Positions 8,739-17,558 of a DNA stretch of 41,634 bases are shown piece by piece (the first letter of the stretch is position 1; each line of letters starts with the position of its first letter). Origin of the DNA: JAIQFR01 sp041494445 (GTDB lineage Bacteria > Acidobacteriota > Polarisedimenticolia > Polarisedimenticolales > JAIQFR01); contig JBGQAU010000018.1 in NCBI GenBank assembly GCA_041494445.1, positions 1 through 41,634 on the forward strand, written 5' to 3'. The notes under the pieces were generated by a model. That model searched no databases. It was not told where the DNA came from and saw only the letters and a program-made list of their open reading frames with translations. The position numbers and the translations under genes were made by a program.

Positions 8739-10850
8739 GTGTCTCGACAGCCGTCCCCGGAAGAGTGGATCGAGTCCCGAGAGGCGTATTTCAATCGCGA
8801 GCTGAGCTGGCTCTCGTTCGCGCGCCGCGTCCTCGCCCTCGTCGAGGAGCAAGACCTCCCGCTCCTCGAGCGGGTCAAGTTCGCCGGCATCATGGGGATG
8901 CTCCACGACGAGTTCTTCATGAAGCGAATGAGCGGGCTCAAGCGGCAGATCCAGAAGGGATCGAAGAAGGCGTCGTTGGACGGCCGGCTGCCCCAGCAGG
9001 AGTTCGCCGCCTGCCGCGAGGAGCTTCTCCGGCAGTCGGAGAAGCTCGGCCGGGCGATCCGCGAGGAGCTTCTCCCCGGCCTCTCGGGCCACGGGCTCCC
9101 GATCGTGCGGCACGACCGGCTCGATGCCGGGCAGAAGGAAGGTCTCCGCGAGTACTTCCGACTCTCCGTCCAGCCGATACTGACGCCGCTCGCGGTGGAC
9201 GCGGAGCACCCGTTTCCGTTCATCAGCAACGTCGGGCTGAACCTCGCCGTGCTGCTCCCTGACGACGACGGAGACCGCGAGCGGTTCGTCCGGATCAAAG
9301 TGCCCGGAAACCGGCCACGGTGGGTGCCGCTTCCCGGCGGCACGGGGTTCACCCCGCTTGAGCAGGTGATCGCCGCGAACCTCGACCTCATGTTCCCCTC
9401 GTCACCCCCCAGGCGGATCCACTTCTTCCGGGTCACGCGGGGCGCCGAGGGAGACCGTCCGCGGACGGCGGACCTCGAGGACGAGGGGGATCTCCGCGAA
9501 CCGGGCAGCATCGTCCGCCTGGTGTCGGACGAGCTGAAGGCCCGGCGCTTCGCCGGGGTGGTCCGGCTCGAGTTGGACGCGGAAATGCCGCGGAAGATCG
9601 TCGGGTGGCTGTGCACGCAGCTCAAGATCGAGCGAGACGACGTGTACCCGACGGACACGTTTCTCGGAGTGTGCGACCTCCTGAGGCTCGAGGCGCCGGG
9701 GCACGACGACCTCCGGCTCCCGCCGCACGTACCCGTCACGCACCCGCGGCTCCGCGGGATCGCCTCGTCGTCGACCTCCGCGATCTTCGAGGAGATCGCG
9801 CGCGGCGACATCCTGCTCCACCACCCCTACGATGACTTCGACACGTCGGTCCTCCGGTTCCTCGAGTCCGCCGCGGCCGACCCGGACGTTTTGGCGATCA
9901 AGCTGACGATCTACCGAACGAGCGCGGACTCGCCGATCGTCCGCGCCCTGGCCGAGGCGGCGCGACGCGGAAAGCAGGTGGCCGTGCTGGTGGAGATCAC
10001 GGCGCGGTTCGACGAGGCCCCCAACATCGCCTGGGGGCAGTACCTCGAGACTGAGGGGGTCCACGTTTCCTACGGGGTCGAGCGGCTCAAGACCCACGTC
10101 AAGCTCGCGCTCGTCGTCCGGGAAGAGGCCGGCCGCATCCGCCGCTACGTCCACATCGGGAGCGGCAACTACCACACGGGTACCGCGAGGATCTACGAGG
10201 ACGTCGGGATCCTGACGTGCGATCCGGACGTCTGCGAAGATGCCGCCGCGGTCTACAACGAGCTGACCGGAGCGATCCCGACGGCAGGGTACCGCAAGAT
10301 CGTGGTCGCCCCGGCCGCGATGCGAAAGCGGTTCATCGAGATGATCCGGCGCGAAGCGGAGCTCGCGCGGGGGGGGAAAGCCTCGGGGATCCACGCGAAG
10401 ATGAACCAGCTCCAGGATCCGGAGATCATCCGGGAGCTGTACGGGGCTGGCCTCGCGGGCGTGCCGATCAAGCTCAACGTGCGCGGCCTTTGCTGCCTGC
10501 GTCCCGGCGTCCCGGGTTTCTCCGATCGCACGCGGGTGTTCAGCGTGGTCGGCCGATTCCTCGAGCACAGCCGGATCTACCGGTTCGAGAACGGCGGCGC
10601 GCCGGAGTTCTTCATCGGATCGGCGGACTGGATGAAGCGGAACCTCGACAACCGGGTCGAGACGGTGCTGCCGATCGAGGACGAGGCGGTCAAGCGCGAG
10701 CTGGACGCGATCCTCGGGGTGTACGACCGCGACAACGCCTCCGCCTGGGACTGTGGCCCCGACGGGCTCTACGTCCGCCGGACCCCCGGCACCTCGGAGG
10801 AGCGGCGCGCCGCGCAGGACGAGTTCACCACGCGGGCCCGCGCGATCTGA
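8739..10850 (+). CDS. ppk1: Polyphosphate kinase 1
   Basis: The product (703 residues from the GTG at 8739) is a full-length PPK1, which reversibly transfers the gamma-phosphate of ATP to polyphosphate. The N-terminal domain opens with YFNRELSWLSFARRVL. The catalytic phospho-histidine sits in LKTHVKLALVV (His453), followed by HIGSGNYHTGTARIYEDVG. The second conserved histidine region is FLEHSRIYRFENGG. The GTG is preferred because GGAGAG lies nine bases upstream; an in-frame ATG at 8715 would add eight residues but lacks a ribosome site. The gene starts 58 bases after the SNF2 gene and converges on the gene at 10854 with only three bases between the stops, so the two transcripts must overlap or terminate inside coding sequence. 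Confidence 0.95.
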   Translation: MSRQPSPEEWIESREAYFNRELSWLSFARRVLALVEEQDLPLLERVKFAGIMGMLHDEFFMKRMSGLKRQIQKGSKKASLDGRLPQQEFAACREELLRQSEKLGRAIREELLPGLSGHGLPIVRHDRLDAGQKEGLREYFRLSVQPILTPLAVDAEHPFPFISNVGLNLAVLLPDDDGDRERFVRIKVPGNRPRWVPLPGGTGFTPLEQVIAANLDLMFPSSPPRRIHFFRVTRGAEGDRPRTADLEDEGDLREPGSIVRLVSDELKARRFAGVVRLELDAEMPRKIVGWLCTQLKIERDDVYPTDTFLGVCDLLRLEAPGHDDLRLPPHVPVTHPRLRGIASSSTSAIFEEIARGDILLHHPYDDFDTSVLRFLESAAADPDVLAIKLTIYRTSADSPIVRALAEAARRGKQVAVLVEITARFDEAPNIAWGQYLETEGVHVSYGVERLKTHVKLALVVREEAGRIRRYVHIGSGNYHTGTARIYEDVGILTCDPDVCEDAAAVYNELTGAIPTAGYRKIVVAPAAMRKRFIEMIRREAELARGGKASGIHAKMNQLQDPEIIRELYGAGLAGVPIKLNVRGLCCLRPGVPGFSDRTRVFSVVGRFLEHSRIYRFENGGAPEFFIGSADWMKRNLDNRVETVLPIEDEAVKRELDAILGVYDRDNASAWDCGPDGLYVRRTPGTSEERRAAQDEFTTRARAI

Positions 10851-10853
10851 GCG

Positions 10854-12863
10854 TCACGGGCAAGTCCCGGCCGCGGTGCCGATTCCCGTGTCCCGGGGGT
10901 TCGCGCCTCCGGCCGAGTCGTCCGCGAAGGTGCCGCGGCAGACGCTCCGCTTTCCGCGCACGAGGTACCAAGAGCCTCCGCCGGGGACGGGGTCCGGCTC
11001 GTCGAGGTGGAGCGACGTCGCGGCGAGGTCGCCGGCGAGGCAGCGGGACACCGAGGCTGCGAAATCGCCGCCGCTCGCCCGAAGCGCCGCGAGGTCGCCC
11101 TCGACGGCATCGTACGCGCCGGCGTTCGGTGCCGCGGCCCACGACAGCCGGGTTCCGGGCGGCTCCCGGTCGGCCGACAGCACGGAAACGCCGACGAGCG
11201 GGCACGTCCCGCACGAATCGAACCTGAACGCGCCGATCCGCGTTTGCCACGAGTAAGCGCTGCTCGCGGCGTAGTACTCCTGCGTGTACCAGAACGTGCA
11301 GTCGTCCGCGGGATCGACGCTCATCGCGCTGTAGTCGCCCCAGCGAACCGCTCCGTTCTGGGATCCGGCGCCCGCCGCGAGCGTCGCCTCGGTGCGCGGC
11401 ATCGCTCCGGGGGGGTCCGCCGCGAGCCGCCCGACGTAGCGGACCGAAGGATACGTGGTCGCGCTCGCGACGCTGTACCCGAGCGCCATGTCCCCCGCTC
11501 CGTCGGTCGCCAGGCTCCCCATCCAGCGATGATCGGCGTCGGGGGCCACGGTCCCCGCCTGGGCGACGAACGGCACCGAAGTGTCGAGCCCCCGGATCTC
11601 GTACCAGCGCACGCCCGCGTGGTCGAGGCCGTCCACATCCACGGTGTGATTCGCGACGAGCGTCTCGTGCGAGACGAGATTCCGGTACGAGAGGTGCCAC
11701 ATGAGGCGGTCGGAGAGGGCGTCCACCTTGTTGCCCCCGGGAAGCGGGATGCAGGCGCGCGCGTAGCCGCAGAGGTCGGAGTTGAACGACAGTCCCGCGG
11801 CGGTCAGGTCGATCACCGCATCCGGGTCGCCGGCGAGGCCGTAAGTCGAGAGCGAGGTGTCGGACCAGTCCACGTGAAACTTCCACAGCTGCAGAAGATC
11901 GGCCGGCCACCCCCACCCGTCGTCGTCCACCTCGACGAACCATGCCGGCGTCCCCGCGGGAGGCGGGATCGGACCCTCGAGGTCCGCGGGGAGCTGGCCC
12001 CCGTAACCGGGATTCACGCCGTACAGGTCGAAGACGACCATCCGGGCCGGCTGGCCGAGCAGCATCCGGTCCCTTTCGAACGCGGCGGCGGCCTGCCCGC
12101 GCCAGCCCTGCGTTCCGCCGTCGAATTGGTTGACGGCCATGTAGTAGGCGTCGGGCCAGACGGCGAACTTCGGATAGTCGTTGAGCGTCGTCGGGCTCCA
12201 CGGAAAATCGTAACGGTACCAGGCCCCCGTGGGGTCCCCGGTCTCGGACACCGCGATGCACTCGTGGAAGTTCCCCGGCCAGTCGAAGGCGAGCTGGCTC
12301 GCGAGCCACCGGTCCGCGAGCCCGTCGTACACGACGACCGGGTCGCCGTTGTCGTGCGTTTCGCAGATCCCTCCGAACCCGGACCACAGGGTGCGGCCGT
12401 TCACCGGGCCGTAGAGGAGATTTCCGTTCTTGTCCCAGATCGCCAGGGAGAGGTTGACCCACTGCACGTAGTGCCGAGGCCCCACGTCCCCTTGGGTATC
12501 CGGAGGCACACGGTTGTTAAGGTTCGAGACCCCCTCGAAGTTCGCGATCGGCGCGGGCATCGGCCCCGAGGCGGGCGCGAGTTCCCGGACGTAACACGCA
12601 TCCACGGTCCCGGCGCCCGGGCGCGCCAAAACGCGTCCCGGCAGGACCAGGTTCAGGCTCGGCTCGTCCGAGACGGCGCGCCCCGCGACCGGCGGGATCG
12701 AGCGGAGCGGCGGCGAGACGTCGTGGGACCCGGCCCACGAGACTCTCGCGGAGATCTTGGGCTTCCCGGGAGATTCGGTCGCCCCGGCTCCGTCCGCGGC
12801 GAGTGCCGGGGCGGCGGTCAGCGCCAGGACCAGGAGCGCCGTCTCGATCCCTCTTTCCCGCAT
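10854..12863 (-). CDS. Secreted protein of unknown function
   Basis: A 669-residue protein with a clear Sec signal peptide (residues 1-23, ending PALAAD) and no membrane helix afterwards, so it is exported. The body holds many aromatic and Asp/Gly-rich strands, and motifs such as PPDTQGDVGPRHYVQWVN, SGFGGICETHDNGDPVV and YDGLADRWL, typical of beta-rich extracellular proteins annotated as hypothetical in soil bacteria. A beta-propeller fold is my guess only. Several cysteines near the C-terminus (DDCTFWYTQ, DSCGTCP) could form disulfides. The ATG at 12863 is chosen because GGGAGG lies a few bases upstream and the signal peptide starts there. It diverges from the membrane protein gene at 12948. 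Confidence 0.75.
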   Translation of the reverse strand: MRERGIETALLVLALTAAPALAADGAGATESPGKPKISARVSWAGSHDVSPPLRSIPPVAGRAVSDEPSLNLVLPGRVLARPGAGTVDACYVRELAPASGPMPAPIANFEGVSNLNNRVPPDTQGDVGPRHYVQWVNLSLAIWDKNGNLLYGPVNGRTLWSGFGGICETHDNGDPVVVYDGLADRWLASQLAFDWPGNFHECIAVSETGDPTGAWYRYDFPWSPTTLNDYPKFAVWPDAYYMAVNQFDGGTQGWRGQAAAAFERDRMLLGQPARMVVFDLYGVNPGYGGQLPADLEGPIPPPAGTPAWFVEVDDDGWGWPADLLQLWKFHVDWSDTSLSTYGLAGDPDAVIDLTAAGLSFNSDLCGYARACIPLPGGNKVDALSDRLMWHLSYRNLVSHETLVANHTVDVDGLDHAGVRWYEIRGLDTSVPFVAQAGTVAPDADHRWMGSLATDGAGDMALGYSVASATTYPSVRYVGRLAADPPGAMPRTEATLAAGAGSQNGAVRWGDYSAMSVDPADDCTFWYTQEYYAASSAYSWQTRIGAFRFDSCGTCPLVGVSVLSADREPPGTRLSWAAAPNAGAYDAVEGDLAALRASGGDFAASVSRCLAGDLAATSLHLDEPDPVPGGGSWYLVRGKRSVCRGTFADDSAGGANPRDTGIGTAAGTCP

Positions 12864-12947
12864 CGTGGCACCCTCCCGCCCCCGCGCGTCCTTGCGGAGT
12901 ATCTTACGGCGAGAACTCCGTGGACGCCTCCCGGCGGCCGCGGCGGA

Positions 12948-15005
12948 ATGGTTTCGTCCCTTGACTCTCGTGCCTCTGCCGCCGATGCTCCTTTCCCGAT
13001 GACCTTCTCCGTCCCGACCCTCCGCGGCCCGGCGACGCGGGCCGCGGTACTCTCGGCGTTGGCCGGCCTCGCGATCCTCGCCTCGATCGAGGCGACGGGT
13101 GCGATGCACGGATGGGCGTTCTCGTGGGCCCGCGAGGTTTCCGGCGCGATCATGATCCTTCTCGCCGCCTGGTCCGCGGGGCGCACGTTGCTCCGCGCGC
13201 TCCTCGGCGGGGACGCGACCCGCCTCTCGGGAGGCGTGGTCGCGACCGCACTCGGCCTGGGCCTCCTGGTCCTCGCGACGTTCGCCGCGGGCGTCCTGGG
13301 TCTACTTCGGCCTCCGCTCCTATGGCTCCTCGTCGCCGCGGCCGCGGTGCCCGGGGCGGCGGCCTGGCTCGCGCGGCGCCGCGGCGGGACGACCGTGCCG
13401 GCCTTCGCCGGCCCACCCTCCGACGAGGATGCCGCATCGTCCCGATGGCCTTCCTGGGCGGGTGGGATCGCCTTCGCTCTCGTGTTCGCCGGCGGATTCC
13501 TCTACGCGTCGCTCCCGCCGATCTTCTACGACACGCTGGTGTACCACCTCGGACTCCCGAACTTGTACCTGGCCACCGGCTCGCTGACCTACTGGAGCGG
13601 CTCGTACCTCGCGTGTTATCCCCAGAACGCCGAGATGCTCAACGTGATCGCGATGGCGGTCGGCGGCGAGAAGGCCGCGCAGATCCTGGCGTTCGGGGTG
13701 GCCTGCCTCGTCGCGCTCGCGGTGAGGGGCATGGCGCACCGGGAGGCCGGGCGGCCCGGCGCGGACCTCGCGATCCTGTTCCTCGCGTCGCAGTGGCCGT
13801 TCTGGTTCGAGGCCTGCTTCGCCAAGAACGACCTCCTCGGCGCGCTGTTCCTCCTCGCGGCCCTCACGATCGTGCTGGACCCGGCGACGTCGAAGCCGCT
13901 CCGCTCCCTGACCCTCGCCGGCGCCCTCGCCGGCTTCGGGGTCGGCGTCAAGCTCACCAACGCCCTGCCGGCGTTCCTGATCGGATGCGTGCCGGCGTTG
14001 AAGCGCGGCACCGCTTCGAAGGGGAGAATCCTCCACCCCGCAGTCTTCCTTGTCGCCGTCCTCGCGACCGCGTCGCCATGGCTCGTGCGGAACGCGATCC
14101 ACCGCGGGAACCCCTTCTTCCCCGCGTTCTATTCCGTACTCGGCGGACGGGATTTCTCCCCCGAGGCCGCCGCGCGAATGGAGCGCGACACTCTTCAGGA
14201 GATGGATCGATCGGCGGGCGCGGTCGCCGCGCGGGTCGGCCGGATCGGGTTCGATCGAGAGCGCTACGCGAGCGGCGGCGAGCTTTCGCCCTTGACCCTG
14301 CCCCTGCTCGTCGCCGGGCTTCTGCTTTCCCGCCGGCGGGAAACGGCCGCCACACTGGGCATCGCTCTCCTCACCCTGGTCGTCGGGGTGGGCTACCTCT
14401 CGGCCGTGGTCCGGGTGTACGCCGTGGCCTGGACCCTCGTGCCGCTGGCCGCGGCGGTGCTCTTCGCGCGGTTCCGCCATCGGGCGTGGCGGATCGCCGT
14501 CGTGTCGATCGTGGCCGCGGCGGCGGTGCCGGGTTTCCTGATGTCGGCCCGGATGATGGAGGCCGTCTCGGCGGGCGGAAGCCGGGTGTTCCTCGGCCGT
14601 ATGGAGCCCGAGGCCTACCTGGAGGAGCGCGTGAACTACCTCCCGGTGGCCCGTTTCGCGAACGCGCGCCTCCCTTTGGACGCACGGATCCTCGTGGTGG
14701 GAAGCTCGCGCTCCACTTACATCCACCGTCGGTGCGATGCCCCGTGCGCCTGGGACGACGCCTGGATCGCGCGCGCCTCCCGACCGGGGGCCGACCCGCT
14801 CGCGCTGCGCGCCGAGCTACACCGGATGGGCTACTCCCACGTCCTGCTGAACGCACGGGAGATGTACGAGTCCGAGTCCGCGCGCCGCCAGGCCGGCATC
14901 CTGAACGACCCGCAGGCCGCCGACCGCCTCGACCGGTTCTTCAGGGCACTTCGGCCGGTCGCAAGGGACGGCGGCTGCGTGCTCTTCGAGGTCGCCGGCA
15001 GCTGA
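12948..15005 (+). CDS. Polytopic membrane protein, GT-C glycosyltransferase-like
   Basis: About 685 residues with at least ten hydrophobic segments. After the first helices, a loop with an acidic residue before a hydrophobic/aromatic stretch (IFYDTLVYHLGLPNLYL) resembles the first external loop of GT-C enzymes such as ArnT and protein mannosyltransferases, where Asp is catalytic. A soluble C-terminal part (about residues 540-685) follows the last helix. Such enzymes use polyprenyl-phosphate sugars at the inner membrane; substrate and acceptor are unknown here. The start is uncertain: ATG 12948 has only GGCGGA directly upstream, and ATG 12999 would be 17 residues shorter. It is divergent from the secreted protein, and no polysaccharide genes flank it in this window. 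Confidence 0.7.
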   Translation: MVSSLDSRASAADAPFPMTFSVPTLRGPATRAAVLSALAGLAILASIEATGAMHGWAFSWAREVSGAIMILLAAWSAGRTLLRALLGGDATRLSGGVVATALGLGLLVLATFAAGVLGLLRPPLLWLLVAAAAVPGAAAWLARRRGGTTVPAFAGPPSDEDAASSRWPSWAGGIAFALVFAGGFLYASLPPIFYDTLVYHLGLPNLYLATGSLTYWSGSYLACYPQNAEMLNVIAMAVGGEKAAQILAFGVACLVALAVRGMAHREAGRPGADLAILFLASQWPFWFEACFAKNDLLGALFLLAALTIVLDPATSKPLRSLTLAGALAGFGVGVKLTNALPAFLIGCVPALKRGTASKGRILHPAVFLVAVLATASPWLVRNAIHRGNPFFPAFYSVLGGRDFSPEAAARMERDTLQEMDRSAGAVAARVGRIGFDRERYASGGELSPLTLPLLVAGLLLSRRRETAATLGIALLTLVVGVGYLSAVVRVYAVAWTLVPLAAAVLFARFRHRAWRIAVVSIVAAAAVPGFLMSARMMEAVSAGGSRVFLGRMEPEAYLEERVNYLPVARFANARLPLDARILVVGSSRSTYIHRRCDAPCAWDDAWIARASRPGADPLALRAELHRMGYSHVLLNAREMYESESARRQAGILNDPQAADRLDRFFRALRPVARDGGCVLFEVAGS

Positions 15006-15303
15006 CCCGGCGGAGCGTCCCGGCGCTCGCCCCGGTACGATCCGGCGCATGGAGCACCGCGCCCTCCCTTCGAACCTGTGCCTCGGAACCTCGTCTCGGG
15101 CGTTGACGACCGGCGGCCCGGATCCGACCACAAAATGAGGGAGCTTGCCGTGACAGGTTTTGTCGCTCCCCGACCGCCAACGCGACGTCCCGCGGCAGAG
15201 CGGGTCCGTCCCCGGCCACCCGGGCGGTGCCGGGGGGCGGGCGCGGGAGTGGAATAGAGCGTCAGATGGGCGTTTCGCACCATGCCCTCCCCCCGCGTTG
15301 CGC
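15006..15303. other. Noncoding region upstream of the pilin gene
   Basis: No convincing coding sequence is seen here. It holds a candidate activator site (15150-15166) and runs into the sigma-54 promoter at 15304. The region is GC-rich with a G/C tract near 15220-15245. No tRNA or known leader RNA was recognised. Confidence 0.5.
15150..15166. promoter_or_regulatory. Candidate upstream activator site (GACA/TGTC inverted repeat)
   Basis: The bases GTGACAGGTTTTGTCGC contain GACA and TGTC half sites in inverted orientation, about 165-180 bases before the predicted pilin transcription start. PilR-type enhancer-binding proteins recognise TGTC-containing repeats upstream of sigma-54 pilin promoters, so this is a reasonable enhancer candidate. 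The surrounding GGGAGC/GCTCCC arms (15139-15144 and 15164-15169) could alternatively form a hairpin. Only one such site was noticed. Confidence 0.3.
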
Positions 15304-15319
15304 TGGCACTGTGATTGCT
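15304..15319 (+). promoter_or_regulatory. Sigma-54 (-24/-12) promoter of the pilin gene
   Basis: TGGCAC at 15304-15309, five bases, then TTGCT at 15315-15319 match the sigma-54 consensus TGGCAC-N5-TTGCW exactly. The predicted start of transcription is near 15330, leaving a leader of about 30 bases that contains the AAGGAG ribosome site at 15345-15350. Pilin genes in Pseudomonas, Myxococcus and Geobacter are known to use this promoter class with a PilS/PilR pair. Confidence 0.85.
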
Positions 15320-15360
15320 TGATAGACTGTCCCGAACCAGAAAAAAGGAGGCCATAGGTC

Positions 15361-15816
15361 ATGAAGCGAAGCAACAAAGGTTTCACGCTAATCGAACTCC
15401 TGATCGTGGTGGCGATCATCGGCATCATCGCGGCCATCGCCATCCCGAACCTGCTGAACGCCATCGACCGTGGCAAGCAGAAGAGGACCATGGCGGACCT
15501 CCGCTCCATCGGCACCGCCGTGGAGTCGTACGCCATCGACAACAACTACTACCCGGCCGCCACGGACATCGCGACGCTGTCCGCCCAGGGGACCAACGTG
15601 GCCCCGATCTACATCAAGGTCCTGCCGCAGCAGGACGGCTGGCGGAACGATTTCTACGTCCACTCGGAGACCACCGGCTACACCCTCGCCTCCGGCGGCA
15701 AGGACGGCGGCGGCCTGAACGGCTTCCCCCCCGGAGGCGCCACCCAGAGCTTCAACGCCCCGATCGTGTTCATGAGCGGGCAGTTCGCCGCCTGGCCCGA
15801 GGGTGTCCAGCAGTAA
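15361..15816 (+). CDS. Type IV pilin / GspG-like major pseudopilin
   Basis: The 151-residue prepilin has a short basic leader (MKRSNKG) cut by prepilin peptidase before FTLIELLIVVAIIG, with Glu at mature position 5. The hydrophobic helix then continues to IPNLLNAIDRGKQKRT. The C-terminal half is small and beta-rich (GWRNDFYVHSETTGYTLAS), the layout of GspG-like pseudopilins and short Geobacter-type pilins. No disulfide pair is seen. AAGGAG lies ten bases upstream of the ATG. The gene is a stand-alone unit: sigma-54 promoter in front, a strong intrinsic terminator behind. The sigma-54 control argues for a surface pilin rather than a secretion-system subunit, but the sequence alone cannot decide. 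Confidence 0.9.
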   Translation: MKRSNKGFTLIELLIVVAIIGIIAAIAIPNLLNAIDRGKQKRTMADLRSIGTAVESYAIDNNYYPAATDIATLSAQGTNVAPIYIKVLPQQDGWRNDFYVHSETTGYTLASGGKDGGGLNGFPPGGATQSFNAPIVFMSGQFAAWPEGVQQ

Positions 15817-15843
15817 CCGATCCGGCTACTCTCCTTCCTGGCG

Positions 15844-15877
15844 AAGGCGGCGGGATCGTCCCGCCGCCTTTTCTTTT
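15844..15877 (+). terminator. Intrinsic terminator after the pilin gene
   Basis: A perfect 12-base stem (15844-15855 with 15859-15870) around a TCG loop is followed by a T-rich run TTTTCTTTT. It isolates the pilin transcript from the HD-domain gene that follows. Confidence 0.92.
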
Positions 15878-15948
15878 CCACGGCGGGTTGACGGCGGGGG
15901 GCGAGCGGTGCTCTGCTTTTGGACCGCTCACACGCGGGAGGCGGCCCC

Positions 15949-16554
15949 ATGGAGCCCGACCACATCCTCTACCGTGCGATCAGCTTCGCCGAGCGTGCAC
16001 ACCGCGGCCAGGTCCGCAAGGGGACGCAGAAGCCCTACTTCACCCACCCCGTGGCGGTGGGAATGATGGTGCTCGCCCACGGCCACGGCATCGAGGCCGC
16101 GGTCGTCGGACTCCTCCACGACGTCATCGAGGACACCCCCGCCGACCGGGACGAGATCGAGGACGCGTTCGGCTCGGCGATCGCCCAGGCGGTCGTGGAC
16201 CTCTCCGAGCCGGACAAGACGCTCCCCTGGGAGGAGCGGAAGCTCGCGTACGTCGCCCATCTCGCGAACGCCGTCGAACTCGCGCTGCCGTCGTGCGCCG
16301 CCGACAAGACCCACAACCTCCGCAGCATTCTCTGGGACCTCGACGACGCCCGCTCCGAGGGGCTCGATCCCGACGAGGTGTGGCGCCGGTTCAAGCGGCC
16401 GCCCCACCAGATCGCTGCCTACCATCGCGCCGTCTGGACCGCGCTCCGGGACCGCGGCTTCGTCGGGCCGCTCCACGCCGCGCTCGGGGAAGCGATCGAG
16501 CGCTTCGCCCTTGCCGTCGGCGCCGACCTCTCCCGCGAGCGCTTCCTGCGCTGA
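15949..16554 (+). CDS. HD-domain phosphohydrolase, MESH/SpoT-hydrolase-like
   Basis: This 201-residue protein is a single HD domain of the kind found in the hydrolase half of RelA/SpoT and in small MESH-type enzymes. His33 (YFTHPVAVG), His57-Asp58 (LLHDVIEDT), and the late Asp in ADKTHNL provide the expected metal ligands, and the following Glu-Asp pair is the ppGpp-hydrolase-type ED. There is no synthetase, TGS or ACT domain. It may hydrolyse (p)ppGpp or a related nucleotide; the substrate is inferred. The ATG at 15949 has GGGAGG eight to thirteen bases upstream. Its stop is four bases before tilS, so it probably heads the tilS-hpt transcript. Confidence 0.82.
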   Translation: MEPDHILYRAISFAERAHRGQVRKGTQKPYFTHPVAVGMMVLAHGHGIEAAVVGLLHDVIEDTPADRDEIEDAFGSAIAQAVVDLSEPDKTLPWEERKLAYVAHLANAVELALPSCAADKTHNLRSILWDLDDARSEGLDPDEVWRRFKRPPHQIAAYHRAVWTALRDRGFVGPLHAALGEAIERFALAVGADLSRERFLR

Positions 16555-16558
16555 CCGC

Positions 16559-17554
16559 ATGGCCGACCGCGTCGAGCTTCTCTTCCGCGCCGCCGCAGAG
16601 CGGCTCTTGCCCCGGCGGGGAACGGTGCTGGCGGCGGTGTCGGGCGGCGCGGACTCCGTGGCGCTCCTCCATCTTCTCGCCCGCTTCGCGGCACGCCGGC
16701 CGCTTCGCATCGTGGTCGCCCACATCGACCACGCACTGCGCCCCGGCTCGGACCGGGACCGTCGGTTCGTGGAGCGGCTCGCGACGGATCTCGGCTTCCC
16801 CTGCCTCGCCGGCCGGCGGCGGGTCACGACGCTCCGCCGGCGCGGAGAGTCTCTCGAAGAGGCGGCCCGCCGGGTGCGCCGCGCGTTCCTCCTCGAGGCG
16901 GCGACGGAGGCGGGCGCCGAGCGGATCGCGACGGGGCACACTCTCGACGACCAAGCGGAGACCGTCCTCATGCGTCTCGCGCGCGGGGCGGGGCCGACGG
17001 CTCTGTCGGGGATGGCCCCCGACGGGCCCGGCCCCTTCGTGCGCCCGCTGCTCGGCATCGAGCGGGCCGATCTCCGCGGGTGGCTCCGCCGGCGCGGTTT
17101 CGGACACCGCGAGGATCCGTCGAACCGCAGTCTCCGTTTCGACCGCAACCGCGTCAGGCGACTCGTGCTCCCCGCGCTCGCCGCGGCGTTGAACCCGCGC
17201 GCCGCGCGTCACCTCGCGGAGGCCGCCGGGCGGCTCCGCGAGGACGCGCGCTTCCTCGACGACCTTGCGAGGCGGCGTCTCGATCGACTCCTCGGAAGGG
17301 CGTCCCCCGGAGGGCTCGCGCTCGACGCCCGGGGTCTCGCCCGGACGCCGCCGCCCCTCGCCGCGCGGATCGCCCGCCTCGCGCTCGAGCGCGCCGGAGC
17401 CGACCCGCGCCGCATCGGGACGCGGCACATCGACGCGTTGCTCGACCTCGCGCGGGGGAGCGAGGGGCGGCGGACCGACCTTCCGGGGGGTCTCGGCGCC
17501 CGGAGGCGGGGGGACAGCATCGTTCTCGCCCGGCGGACCCGCCCGAGGAGGTGA
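16559..17554 (+). CDS. tilS: tRNA(Ile)-lysidine synthase
   Basis: The 331-residue enzyme belongs to the PP-loop ATPases: SGGADS is at residues 28-33, followed by VAHIDHALRPGSDRDRRFVE and ATGHTLDDQAETVLMRLARG, which are diagnostic of TilS. It attaches lysine to C34 of the CAU-anticodon tRNA-Ile so that it reads AUA. The C-terminal part is short, lacking a full second substrate-binding domain as in the smaller TilS forms. The ATG sits four bases after the HD gene stop, and the end is four bases before the GTG of hpt, an arrangement also seen in Firmicutes (tilS-hpt-ftsH). Confidence 0.93.
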   Translation: MADRVELLFRAAAERLLPRRGTVLAAVSGGADSVALLHLLARFAARRPLRIVVAHIDHALRPGSDRDRRFVERLATDLGFPCLAGRRRVTTLRRRGESLEEAARRVRRAFLLEAATEAGAERIATGHTLDDQAETVLMRLARGAGPTALSGMAPDGPGPFVRPLLGIERADLRGWLRRRGFGHREDPSNRSLRFDRNRVRRLVLPALAAALNPRAARHLAEAAGRLREDARFLDDLARRRLDRLLGRASPGGLALDARGLARTPPPLAARIARLALERAGADPRRIGTRHIDALLDLARGSEGRRTDLPGGLGARRRGDSIVLARRTRPRR

Positions 17555-17558
17555 CGGC

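Noticed and set aside
5624..9811. Very long open frame (about 1395 codons) on the reverse strand
   Set aside because: It lies antisense to the SNF2 and PPK1 genes, both with clear motifs. High third-position GC removes stop codons from this frame; its translation is Arg/Pro-rich with no family signature.
11007..12940. Forward open frame running into the GT-C-like gene
   Set aside because: Antisense to the secreted protein with a signal peptide and good ribosome site; the extension is Arg/Asp-rich and shows no domain.
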